This document shows positions 38,301 through 49,079 of a stretch of DNA of 64,000 nucleotides, piece after piece. Under the pieces are notes generated by a model, which was not told the DNA's origin, did not search any database, and was given only the letters and a program-made list of their open reading frames with translations. A program made the position numbers and the translations under genes. Origin of the DNA: Jacaranda mimosifolia (taxonomy: Eukaryota > Streptophyta > Magnoliopsida > Lamiales > Bignoniaceae); assembly GCA_018894105.1 (NCBI GenBank), contig CM032121.1, positions 2,605,507 through 2,669,506 on the forward strand. Direction: 5' to 3'. Position 1 is the stretch's first letter. Each line of letters opens with the position of its first letter.

Positions 38301-39577
38301 TTTGGCGCCAAGAACTTTTGTTATCTTATCTAATATTGTTCAGTTTGAATTCGTTCTACTTATCATGCTTGGCCTTGCAGGCTTGTATGAATCTATTTCG
38401 TAAATCGTTGGCTCGCCTTGTCGGCATATTTGAATCATTCTATGTTGTTAATGTTGCCTTGCCGGCACTTTTGATTTATCTAGTACAACATTATGTGGCC
38501 TTGTCAGCAATCTGTTTGTTGATACATGATATATTTATGGAGATTTGTTAAGCCGAGTGTCGATCCTAGTGGAATGCTTGGGTTTATGAGACATGCTAAG
38601 CGGTTTACTTGAGAGTCAGCAATACGCTAGGGGTCTTCCCTAGGCATCAGTAATGTGCCATGCGGTTTGCTTAGGCATTTGCCATGTATTGAGTTGTCAT
38701 GCTTGGATTACGATATATGATGGAGGAATAAGGACAATCTGATATGCATGTTATGTTATGATCTATTGGAATGCAAATTATGCTTGGGTATGCTTGCTCC
38801 TATTTGTACTCTAATCAAGGAGCAATAAGGACGATATAGTTTCCTGGTCTAAATCAGGATGATGTCCGGGCCGAATGAGCCAATGGAGAAACCTCCGAAC
38901 TGAGCCGGTTGAAATGGCCGGGCCGTTCGAGCTGATGGTAACAACTCTCGAACTAGTACCTACTAGTAGCATGGAATTTGATAATGTCTATGTTCTAGCA
39001 TATTTGTGTTTTCTTTGCATTATCATGCTAGTTAATATTTGGTTGAATTACTGTTTCTTTAACAAATCCATTGTTTGCTTGTTTCAATTTCCTCACTAAG
39101 TCGCTATGAATCACCCTTTTATTATCTTTTATGTTCCTCCTAGACAGGTATGAAAGTGGAAAGAGGGCTTATGATTTTATCTAATGGATTGTTTTGTACA
39201 GGTTTGGGTGAATATGTGTGCATGTGGGTTCCCTTACATGTTAAGCTTTGACTTAGAGACGTTGTGATATGTCAAGTCTGTATTTGGGAGTTATGGCATG
39301 TGTGTGTGTGTGTGTGTGTGTATATACATGTTGTGGTTCATGAGAGGATGCTTTGGGATTGTACTTTATCTTTGGTTAAGATTTGAGATTTTTGTATACT
39401 ACCGGAATACTCGGCATGTAATATGGTATTATGGTAATATTGCTTTAAGTTTGAATTATGTTGTTATCTATGGGATTGGTTGAAATTTTATGGGCCTATC
39501 AGATGTGTTGTACTTTATGATTTAGGCCTGAATTGGTGACATCTCAACTCACGGGTTATCTTGAATAGGGTGCCACA
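35396..39577 (+). repeat. Solo LTR (gypsy), 4182 bp including a hAT insertion
   Basis: Perfect target duplication ATTTA (35391-35395 and 39578-39582). Ends TGTGACATCCC and GGGTGCCACA, the same terminal type as the two-LTR element at 7923-16317. Without the 827-bp hAT element and its 8-bp duplication it is about 3.35 kb. It has an (GT)n tract at 39298-39320. Open frames around 36000 and 38288-39483 are short and featureless. Confidence 0.92.
37188..38014. mobile_element. Non-autonomous hAT-type element, 827 bp
   Basis: Perfect 8-bp target duplication GGGTCTGA (37180-37187 and 38015-38022). Terminal inverted repeat TAGGGATGTACA at the left and TAGGGGTGTAAA read inward from the right. Subterminal parts are rich in ATCCGAAT/GGATAT-type short inverted motifs; the middle is AT-rich. 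No transposase. It is the youngest layer in this nest. Confidence 0.9.
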
Positions 39578-40504
39578 ATTTATTTTAATATTTTTGCTTA
39601 TAACATAAAAATATTTTTACATGGATTAATGATGTGCGATTAAAAGAATTTGATTGAAAGTAAGTATTCATTTAATTATTCGTAATTTGTACATTCTAAT
39701 TATAAAAGAAATTTATGAGAGATTGATATTTTATTTTAAACTGAATATTGAAAATTTGCTTATTATTTTATTCATGTACATAATATATGTTAATTGATAA
39801 TTTCAAAAATAATAATATAACTATATATATATAAATAAAAATAAATAAATTTTACTTACCAGAGTTATATGAAATATTAAGAGATTTTTTAGCTTATAAA
39901 AATTGTATGTTACGAACTACTTACTGAATTAGTTATTAAATAATTAATAACATAATATAAGTTATTTTCATAGATAACATAGAAAGATATTATATATTTA
40001 ACAAAAAATATTTAATATTTAAAATTCTCAGATGCATGAAAATTGTAACTATAACTTTCATATTATTAAGAAATCATATAAACAGCTTTAGATTATGAAA
40101 TAATTATTTGCTTATTTATCATATTAAAATATGTATGTATAAATATATATCTAATTTAAAAAGCGTATTTAGTAGAATATTCCGGGCTATTTTTATTTTC
40201 TTAATTCTTTTATTTATTTTTTAAAATTTTATCATTTTATAAATTTTTGTATAATTTATAAATTTAGACTGAGCAATTCTTGATATTCTACAAGTTATTT
40301 AAGTATAAATTATCTTCACATATAATATTTTTAATTAAAATATTCATATTATTTTATTAAATTAGTAAATAAATTTTCTTTCATTAAATGTTTAAAATAA
40401 TTACAATTCATATTTTAATCACATGATGTAAAATAAATATTATTATAAAATAAATTATTCAATTATATAATTATTTTAGATACACCACACTGGGAATATG
40501 CTAG

Positions 40505-40516
40505 TAATAGTATAGA
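40505..40516 (-). mobile_element. 5' terminal 12 bp of the outer Helitron
   Basis: TAATAGTATAGA is the reverse complement of TCTATACTATTA, the family 5' terminus. Joined to the sequence that ends at 16963 (TGTGCTATATA) it restores exactly the family consensus end, so the 23.5 kb between are an insertion. Confidence 0.85.
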
Positions 40517-40685
40517 TAAGATCAAACATTCAAATTTAATACACCCCTGATTGGTCTGTGTATGACAAGGAAAAACAAAACTAAAAAAACGTGGCAAATA
40601 ATTCAACCTACCAACCTTATCCACACATTCCCGCCATGGGTCATTTTGTGAGCCTCAAGTTCTTTGATGGATATGCTGGGACACT

Positions 40686-41031
40686 GGCTGTTTGGTTTTA
40701 TTTCTATTTCCAATTTTCATTCTCATTATTTCTAAAATTGTGAGAATTAATTAGTTATGTAATATGGAAATAAAAATGTATTTGGATAAAATATTAAAAT
40801 TATAATGAATATGTTGGTTTTAATATGTTGTAGATGGAGAGAGATAGATATAATGGAATAGAGAGAATATATATAAATTATTGGTAAAAAATATATTAGT
40901 TATTGGAAAATGTATTTTGAAAATGAAAACAAAAATTATGTTGGGTGAAAAATTCTAAAAAGTGATAATTTTTATTTATGGAATAATAAAAAATAGAAAA
41001 AGTGAAAGTGGAAATAAAACCAAAAGGGCCC
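40686..41031. mobile_element. MITE, about 345 bp
   Basis: Inverted termini GGCTGTTTGGTTTTATTTC and, inward from the right, GGGCCCTTTTGGTTTTATTTC. Unit 2 lacks it: there GAGACTC runs straight into ATGTTTATATAAAAT. No clean target duplication found, so the superfamily is open. Confidence 0.65.
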
Positions 41032-41167
41032 AATTGTGTTTATATAAAATTATTGAGGTATTTATGATTGGATAAGGTATATCAGTATATTGCCCTCTAG
41101 AATATGCCTCCTGATAAATATGGTTGAAAAACCTTATTACTCACTCTACTTCGATGAAAAGATTATT

Positions 41168-41522
41168 CGTTTGGTCTCATTTTCAAAGTTCATTTTCATA
41201 TTTTTTATTATTTTAAAAATAAAATATCACTTTTTACATATTTTCACCTAACATTATTTTTATTTTTATTTTTAAAACACATTCACCAATAACATATATA
41301 TCTTCTCCCAATAATATAAATATATATATATAAATATTTTATTTCTATTCTATTATTTCTATCTCTCTCCACTTACAACCTACTAAATCCAATATAATCA
41401 TTATTTTTCCAAAAATCAATCCAAATACAAACTTATTTTCAACTCATTTCCACTAACTACTTTTTAACATTTTGAAAATAATGGAAATAAAAATTGAAAA
41501 TGAAAACAAAACCAAACGGGGC
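41168..41522. mobile_element. MITE shared by both units, about 355 bp
   Basis: Inverted termini CGTTTGGTCTCATTTTC and, inward from the right, CCCCGTTTGGTTTTGTTTTC. The unit 2 copy begins at 60527 (GGGCCCGTTTGGTTTC) and has lost its right end, so insertion predates the duplication. Confidence 0.65.
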
Positions 41523-41899
41523 AAAAATTGGTTCAATCAGACTAGACTAGATTGATGAAAGTGCTTGGTAAATTAAGTTATTTTAACAACATATTATAAC
41601 TTGTTAAATAACATTATACTATAAAAACTCCCAATTATTCATTTTACAGGTACACTTAGCCTCTCTTAGAACTTACATGACTCGTATACTAATATATTGG
41701 TGTTTTACTTGAACAACACTTAATGACCCTAATTTGTCTTTGTAATTTCATGATTTTTAATTTTTTTGTATAATTTGTAATTTGATGATCTTGATAGAAT
41801 TGATTTGACCCATTAAAAATTAATCCAACCCAACTTAAATTGTTTCAAGATAATAAATTTCGAGTTTCGACAACTTAAATAATCTTTGATGATTAGAAA

Positions 41900-42279
41900 G
41901 GTGTTTAGTTAAATTTATTTAAAAAATCTTATAAGATCATACATCTGATAAAATATTTTTAGAGCTTATAAGATGCTAAATCTTTTTCTAAAATACAAGT
42001 TCCTAAAGTGTGGATAAAATAACATTTTAAAGTATATAACATTCTAGTAATGATAATTTTATAATTAATATCATTAAAATTAAGAGAGCTTATTAAGATT
42101 TTAGAAATAAGTTATGAATTCTTTACTTTTTTAAAAAGAGCTTATAAGCTCTCAACATTTTACTTTAGAAGTTTATAAACTTTTTTCTAAAAAACTTTAC
42201 ACAATAATTTTTGACACTTTATGAACTCTAAAATATCTTATAAGATATTTTGAAAAATTTATAAGTTCACCCAAACACC
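41900..42279. mobile_element. Fold-back MITE, about 380 bp
   Basis: Inverted termini GGTGTTTAGTTAAATTTAT and, inward from the right, GGTGTTTGGGTGAACTTAT. The body is dominated by CTTATAAG palindromes. Relatives lie at 54430-54830, 55194-55596 and from 63570 (the unit 2 copy of this one). Confidence 0.6.
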
Positions 42280-42982
42280 CTCTAAAATCTATATCTTTCC
42301 CGAAACATCCAAACAAGACGGTACCAAGCTTAGAAATAATTCCAAGCTTAGAAATAAATTATGTATGAAATGGCACCATTTTTGCCTATTTCCACACCCA
42401 AACCCTTAGTTGGTCTTCTTGTAAAATGATAAATGGAGTGGAGAATGCTCCTTTTTCTTTTATCCACATCATTTCTAACAATATAATTTCTTACACTATG
42501 CTTGATTTAAGAAATTTGATGAGAAAATAATAATGTCAAGGAAAAAAAGTAAAATTAAACAACTTTATTTGATTGTTAAAGAAAAGAATTGAAAAAAGAG
42601 AGGTAATGAATATCTTTAGAGAGAGATAGAGTTGGGTTAAATTGGATTTTTTTCATTTTTCTCATCATTTTATGAGAAAATTTTATTTTCCTCCAATACA
42701 TTATATTTTCTTCTAATTTTTTTTTTCTTTAGTAGTTTTCCTACCAATCAAACAATAAAAAGTATTTTTCATTGCATTTTTTTTCCCCATTTTCCTCACC
42801 AAAATCTTTGAAGCAAACATTACGTCAAAGTATTTTTTCAATTAAAACAATGATGTAATGTACTAATTGAGCTTTGTTACAATATGAAAGGTAAAATTAT
42901 AAAATATACACACACAGACAAAAAAAATCTTATTTATTTTTTCAAATGTATATTAAGTGGTAATAACGTTATCATTGAATAA

Positions 42983-44705
42983 GGGTAAATTAGGTTTTAC
43001 CCCCCTGTAAAAATGAAAAAGAGCAAAAAACCCTCATATGGAAAAATAATAGGCAATGTCCTCCTTTATGTTTTTTAAAAAATAGCAAATTGTCCCCCTC
43101 TAACTAGCCGTGCAAATCACGCGCGGTAAGTGAGATTGGCTCTAGGATTTTTACTGATGAAATGTCAATTTTACTTCTTAATATCAATTGTTGGATTCAT
43201 TGAAAAAAATTGACGGTTCAAATTACTTCTATCTAAAAAATATATATACAAAATATATGTATATGTATTATATATACATATATATATATAAACCCACTAC
43301 CCACCCCCTGACAACCCACCCAACCCTCCCCCACCACACTAGCGGTGGCCGTGGCCACGCTTACTGAGAACAAAAATTAAAAAAAAAAAATTGAAAAATG
43401 ACAGCCGCCATGGTTGGCCATTGCGGCTAGTGGCTGAATCTGGCCAGATTTGGCCACAATGGTGCCATGGTAGCTCGTAAGGTTTGGGGAGAGGGGATGG
43501 GGGCTAGGTTGGGGGGTAGATTATTAAATAATTATATATATTATCATATGTGTACTATATGTTATTATGTATCTTATCATATATGTATTATAATGTATAT
43601 ATATTATCATATATATGGTAATAAATATATAAATATAAATATCTTATAAAAAATATATATGTATATAAATATAATATATTTTCATAAATATATATAATAT
43701 TTAATTTGAAATAAATAATTAGAAAGAAAAATGATATAAACAAAACTTATTTAAATTGCATAGATAAAATTTTAAGATTGGGTGGGGGGTTGGGGTGGGG
43801 GCGGTGTTTATTATATAAAATATAATATAAAATATTTATTTAATAATATATAGTATGTATAAATATATACATAAATTTATGTATTTATAATGTATTATAT
43901 TATATATATATTATATTATGTTTATTATATTATATATTATATATTATATATTTATATTTGTATAATATATATATATATATATGAATTAAAAAAAGAATAA
44001 ATTAGAAAGATGAATAAACAAAAAAAATAAAAATAGTTTTTAAATTTAAAAATAAAAATTGGTATGAAGGAGATAAAAATATATATGTATATAAATATAA
44101 TATATATTTTTATAAATATATATAATATTTAATTTGAAATAAATAATTAGAAAGCGAAAAGATATATAGAAAAAAAGTTATTTAAATTTTATAGATAAAA
44201 TTTTAAAATGGGGTGGGGGTGGGGTGTATTATATAAAATATAATATAAAATGTTTATTTAGTAATATATATTATGTATAAATATATACATAAATATTTAT
44301 GTATTTATAATGTATTATATATATATATTATATTATGTTTCTTATATTATATATTTATATTTGTATATAATATATATATATAAAGAATAAATTAGAAAGA
44401 TGAATAAACAAAAAAATTAAAAACAGTTTTTAAATTTAAAAATAAAAAAATTGGTGTGAAGGAGATGAAAAAGATATATAAAAATATATTTAAAAAGAAT
44501 AAATAAATAAAATTAACAATATATGAAGGAATTAGGGGTAGTATAGTCTTTATACATTGAAATTATGATTAAATTATAGTAAATCACAAAGGGGAGGTGG
44601 TGTGCCTATTTTTTAAAATTACAAGAAAGGGGCATTGCCTATTATTTTTTTCTAAGGAGTTTTTTATTCTTTCATTTTCACTGGAGATAAAATATAATTA
44701 ATCCC
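42983..44705. mobile_element. Non-autonomous Mutator-like element (MULE), 1723 bp
   Basis: Perfect 9-bp target duplication ATTGAATAA (42974-42982 and 44706-44714), diagnostic of Mutator. Inverted termini of roughly 100 bp: GGGTAAATTAGG, ATGAAAAAGAG and AATAATAGGCAATG at the left recur inverted at the right end. Interior: a GC-richer patch with GGCCATGG motifs (43330-43510), then a roughly 0.4-kb tandem duplication. No transposase; the 60-codon frame at 43467-43649 looks spurious. Confidence 0.87.
43651..44470. repeat. Tandem duplication of about 0.4 kb inside the MULE
   Basis: Unit 1 starts at 43651 (AAATATATATGTATATAAAT) and unit 2 at 44077 with the same words. GGTRTGAAGGAGATRAAAA closes the units at 44061 and 44453. 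Each unit has a G-rich box (GGGTGGGGGG..., GGGGTGGGGGTGGGG). Confidence 0.8.
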
Positions 44706-44714
44706 ATTGAATAA

Positions 44715-45534
44715 TAAACATGGAAAATAAACACCCTCATCAACCTTGGTGGCACACCTGCTGGCTACCAATACAACAATAATTGGTGGGTAAGTGGTAA
44801 TTTCACCAAAAGTTTAGGTACATGTGAATCCAACGAGTGTGAGGGACCACAAAAAAATGACAGAAAAAGAAAAAAGTTATCACGTTTGTTTTTTCACCAT
44901 TAATGCTCATGTCCTTTGTGACTTTTTATTACAGAAAGTAGTTTATCTCCACATTTAAAAAATTTGCACATGTTCTGATGTGGAAGAATTAAATAACAAA
45001 AATTATGTTATACAGGTAATAAAATTTATAGGATGCTAATTTAATGTAATTTCTATATTTTTGTACAAAATTGTAGATCTTATATACACAATATGTATTT
45101 ATGAAATAAAACATAAATTAAATATAATTTAAAATAGAAAATAAAAAATATAGCAAGACAATACAAAACAGAACAAAAATGGATACCAACCAATGAAAAA
45201 TAAATATTGATTATTGATAACCTAAATATAATTAGTTTGAAATTATTAAACAAAAGAATATCCCAAATGCAAACAAACTTTTTAAAAAGAAAAATCAACA
45301 TTTGTTTTGCTAAGAAAATGAAAAAAAAATAAAAAAAATCAGCGAAATCAGTTGGAATCACGTGGGCCACATGTAAAAAAAAAACAAAAACAAAAAAAAA
45401 ACAATCACGACGTCCAGACGTGAGACGTCTCCATCAATACAATTTCTGACAAACATTTTTATACTTTATTTGGTACATTTTCCACCAATTTTTTCACTTT
45501 ATTATTTTTTATTTTTTTTCCTCACATGTAAAGT
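44715..45534. other. Upstream region of PLAT copy 2
   Basis: No gene. From about 45195 the sequence follows bases 1-330 of unit 1, including CAAAAGAATATCCCAAATGC (45250) and CGTGGGCCAC (45361). The 96-codon minus frame here is AT-rich and hydrophobic by composition only. Confidence 0.6.
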
Positions 45535-45543
45535 TCTATAAAT
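45535..45543 (+). promoter_or_regulatory. TATA box of PLAT copy 2
   Basis: TCTATAAAT, 58 bases upstream of the ATG and in the same context (CTCACATGTAAAG) as in copy 1. Confidence 0.55.
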
Positions 45544-45600
45544 TGTTGAGCTAAAGTTAAGCTCATTTGCATTCACAGAAAAACGTTGCATGCAATCCCA

Positions 45601-46271
45601 ATGGCAGTCAACCGTCTCTTTTTCCATCTCCTCATCCTTGCCTCCATCTTCGCCATCTGCAGATCTGTAAGTATCTCTTTCTTCAATTGCATCTTGTAAC
45701 TATCAAATTCAAATTTTATACCCCAACAAAAAATTAATTGGCGATGACCCGATTAAGTTTTTGCATATTTATGAAGTTTTTGTGCTCAAAATATGGGAAA
45801 AATGCAGGATGACGCGAATTGTGTTTACACAATGTATGTGAAGACGGGCTCATTCATAGGGGCGGGGACGGATGCTAACATCAGCTTAAGTCTGTACGCT
45901 ACAGATGGTCATGGAATTAAAATCAACAATCTGGTTTCGTGGGGCGGGATTATGGGCAAGGGACACGACTACTTTGAGGCGGGAAACCTTGATATCTTCA
46001 GCGGACGAGGCCCGTGTTTGACCTATCCTATTTGTAGGATGAACCTCACCTCTGATGGAACAGGTTTGCTTCCCGGATGGTACGTGACTACGTCAACGTG
46101 ACCGCTATTGTGCCCAACAAGAAGTGTGCTCAGATAAATTTCCTGGTGGACCAATGGCTGGCCCCTGATGTGCCGCCATTTGAGCTCTCTGTCAGTAGGA
46201 ACGCCTGTTTGCTCGATGGCAAGAAACCTGTGATGCACGTTTCGGATTTGCCTCTATTTTCTGTGGTGTAG
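45601..46271 (+). pseudogene. PLAT-domain stress protein copy 2, frameshifted (exons 45601..45666, 45808..46271)
   Basis: Same structure as copy 1: 22-codon signal-peptide exon, 141-bp GT-AG intron with one acceptor, and a PLAT exon with YVKTGSFIGAGT, NLVSWGGIMG, HDYFEAGNLDIFSGRGPCL. After Trp113-Tyr114 (46078-46083) one base is missing relative to copy 1. Translation continues as VTTST and stops at 46099-46101, giving 119 aa instead of about 175. The rest of the domain, through QWLAPDVPPFELSV, is open in the shifted frame to the TAG at 46269-46271, so this is the only lesion. A truncated PLAT protein would lack the last strands and two or three conserved cysteines. A sequencing or assembly error at this base would make it intact. 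Promoter and 3' signals are kept. Confidence 0.87.
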
Positions 46272-46480
46272 AAGATCTTCGGGCTCTATTAGGTTCAGAG
46301 ATCTAGTTTGTATGTTTGCGGGCTTTCAGCTCTATTTGAACCTTCTACCACTTAAGTATTATTCCCTGTAGTGTGAATGTTGTAGAATAAGAAGACCAAA
46401 TAAATGGGGAAGTATTGTGATGCTTTTTTTGTTAAAAAAGGCATCATCATGTTTTAGTGAATAAAATGAACTTATCTTCT
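46272..46480 (+). terminator. 3' UTR with hairpin and poly(A) signals of PLAT copy 2
   Basis: AATAAA at 46399-46404 and 46460-46465. Between them, 46419-46445 forms a 12-bp stem (GATGCTTTTTTT with AAAAAAGGCATC, one T.G pair) and the same GTT loop as in copy 1. Confidence 0.65.
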
Positions 46481-47683
46481 TGAAGTATCTTCTTTTTCTT
46501 TTTCATTTTTTCCCTTTTATTTTTTATTTTTTGCTTTATTGAATTCAAAAATCATTTGTTTGTTAGTACAAATTGAGTTAATGGCTTCTCCATTGAATTT
46601 TACTTTCAATGCTTGTATAATGTTGAGCTTTAAGGCCACGGCCATATTTCATTCAAAATATTAATACTAGTGAAGATTTGAATATGAGGTGATTACAATA
46701 AGATTAACAAATTTATTATACTATTTGACATTAAAAATTGAACCATTCACTTGCCATTGCAATCTCTCTTAATCGCGTTTGGATATTTGATATGTAATAT
46801 TAAGCTAAAAAATTATATATTTGCTCTTGCAAAAATAAATATTTAGGGATTGGGGATTTTTTTGGTAGTATCCAAGGACATACTTGTAATATATTCAATT
46901 ATTCAACGGTAAAGATGATATATTAAAGAGAAGATAATAAAATTGCAAAGTTCGTTTGCACAACCACACATCGACAATTAAGATTGCAATATGCCTTAAT
47001 TGACATTGTAGTGATAGGCTTAGGAAAAATTTAAAGCATACTCGCATTCCCTATGGTGGATATCAAAAAGGTTATTATCCCGCATGAAAGATTTCAATCT
47101 CATACTATTACCAAGCACCTAACACCTCCCTTAGAGATTGAAAAATGCTTGTTTACATAGATTAAATTGATGTCATGTAACAATACTATGTTGTACTAAC
47201 AAGATATACTTTTATTCTTAACATGTAAACACGCATGTGTCATATTAAACTGTAAGAATAATATTATATCAAGTAGACTTTACTTTTTAATAATTGTGGT
47301 GTAATTTTTACATATGTATAATATCACATGCATTCTAAATCGAACTATAAAAATGATGTCATGTCAGTAGTAAAACTTAAATTGTACTAACATAGTATAG
47401 TTTTTACATCATCTATGAAATTGTATTTATTTCACATTTAATTGTGAAAATCATCATGTCATGACCACAATGAAATTTAAATTGTACTAACATGATATAA
47501 TTTTTATTCTTAGTATGAAACTACACGTATTTCAAGTTATATCAATAGTAAGATCTACAATATTACTAATATGTCATCTATTTACCTTTAGTATGAAACT
47601 ACATGCATGTCTTATCAGATTGTTTGAATGATTTCAAGTCTTTAATCAAATTTGTATTGCATCAATATGATATATTTTACATA
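46481..47683. other. Non-coding block A of unit 2
   Basis: Aligns with about 2390-3610 of unit 1 without large gaps. It lacks the 16-C run and has small indels. No gene seen. Confidence 0.65.
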
Positions 47684-47691
47684 TAATGTAA

Positions 47692-48064
47692 AGGGGTGTA
47701 AATGAGCCGAGCCCGGCCGAGCCCAAGCCTAGACAACCGAGCTCAAGCTCGGCTCATTGAAATAGGCAAAGGTTCGGGCTCAGCTCACTAAAGCTCAATA
47801 AGACTCGATTCGTATAGGTTTGAACGAGCTTGAGCTCATATAAACCTAGATGTTCTCAAGCTCGTATAAGACTAGATGAGTTCGTTCAAGCCTGTTTAGG
47901 CTTGAAACAAAATTATTTAATAATAATAATAAGCTTGTCTAGGCTTGCAAGCTGGTCGAGTCGAGTACAATTGAGCTTGACTTGGCTCAGCTAGTTTAAA
48001 TTCGAGCCCAATTCGAGAGGTGAGCCCGAACCATTTGCAAATAATCTCATCTCATTTACACCCT
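47692..48064. mobile_element. hAT-type MITE, 373 bp
   Basis: Inverted termini AGGGGTGTAAATGAG and, inward from the right, AGGGTGTAAATGAG. Interior has repeated GAGCTC/AAGCTCG motifs typical of plant hAT MITEs. Flanks TAATGTAA and TAGTAAAA are a decayed 8-bp duplication at best. Unit 1 (3606-3616) reads through without it, which proves insertion after the duplication or loss from unit 1. Confidence 0.78.
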
Positions 48065-48315
48065 TAGTAAAACTACATGTGTTTTGTATTAAATAATGGA
48101 AATACTATTATATTAGTAATGAAACTTATATTATACCAGTATGGTATAAAGTTTATAGCTCAGACAAAATTTCACCTATCCATTACTATTATTGTCGGAC
48201 AAGCAACTATTCAATTTTTTGTACATACATATGTCCAATTCAATGTAATTTTCTTGAAGTTCATAGTTATAGCCGGGTTTTGTCAGCAGGCCCGCTGCCT
48301 CTTTACAAAAGAAGG

Positions 48316-49079
48316 TCATGATTGATCCCCCAATTATTTATTATGAGACTCAAGTCTGCAACTTGATCTATTAACAACAATGAAAGCTTACCACCACTGT
48401 TTTGATTTGTCCCTTAAATTTAATAGTAAACTTATCTAAATAAGAGTTAACTCCTAAAAAACATTTCAGGAATCAATATAGTTAACTCTTAAAATTAAAT
48501 TTAAGTATTAATCTTAAAAAATCAAATTGTATGGTGCGGTTCATTTATTTGAGCCTCAAACTGCAATCAAATCACATAGAACGAGGCAATTTTGAATGAA
48601 TTTATATCATAATTTGATTTGGCTCCTAGCTATATGTGTGTGTGTGTGAGGTTAAAATTTTGAAGTGTAATGAATTTATAATGTACGTGTATATAAATAA
48701 ATAAAAAATAATAATTTCATTTATTAAACGATGCGAAAAACGATTAGGCGCATTAGGGGGAATCTCTTTTTGGCATTTTTTCTAATGTCATTGTCATTAG
48801 TGGAAAATGATGAACAACGTTACAAATTTTCTAATGATGAGGATAAGGCATGAAAAAGTTTAAAACATTAAATCATTTGTGATCCGTAATTTACCTCTTA
48901 TTCATAATAAACTAGTGTTAACTATATATATAGTTATATCACTGTATGATATAGATAATAAAGGAAAAGTTAACTTTGCCCGGACAATTAACAAGTAATT
49001 CACTTACAATCTAAAATTTGTGATTTTCTCGATAGTCGGATGCGAAACACTTGCACTGTTAAAAATTAGATATTTAATG
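48316..49079. other. Unassigned non-coding sequence
   Basis: Not shared with unit 1. AT-rich with a short (GT)n tract near 48637. No ORF, terminal repeat or target duplication recognised. Confidence 0.4.

Larger units (their letters stand above)
27205..40504 (+). mobile_element. Helitron E6/E7 composite with three solo LTRs
   Basis: Starts TACTATTATATATAGTAC directly after E3's CTAG and is interrupted at 27409 by another 5' end (TCTA x3, GACAGTTATATATAGTAC). It ends CACACTGGGAATATG, then CTAG at 40501-40504. Net length without the three LTRs is about 3.9 kb. Some internal phrases occur twice (TTGATAACTAAGTTATT near 28937 and 32777), as expected for nested copies. Exact internal boundaries are not resolved. 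No genes. Confidence 0.7.
40517..42982. other. Non-coding block C
   Basis: No gene seen. It aligns with 60290 onward in unit 2 (for example TCAAGTTCTTTGATGGATATG at 40658 and 60443). The first 35 bases (AAGATCAAACATTC...) lack a match in unit 2. It includes three MITE-like elements listed separately. Confidence 0.65.
1..45194. repeat. Tandem segmental duplication, unit 1
   Basis: Blocks of this unit recur in order further right. Bases 1-3885 (PLAT gene) match 45195-48315, 4235-5830 match 58411-60290, and 40550-42665 match 60290-64000 with gaps. The homology already runs at base 1, so the unit starts outside the window. Without the 34.7-kb transposon island (5836-40516) the unit is about 10.5 kb. 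Boundaries are from reading shared phrases by eye and are good to some tens of bases. Confidence 0.85.

Noticed and set aside
45080..45370. 96-codon hydrophobic minus-strand frame
   Set aside because: Composition effect of AT-rich DNA; the aligned region of unit 1 (bases 1-170) does not preserve it.
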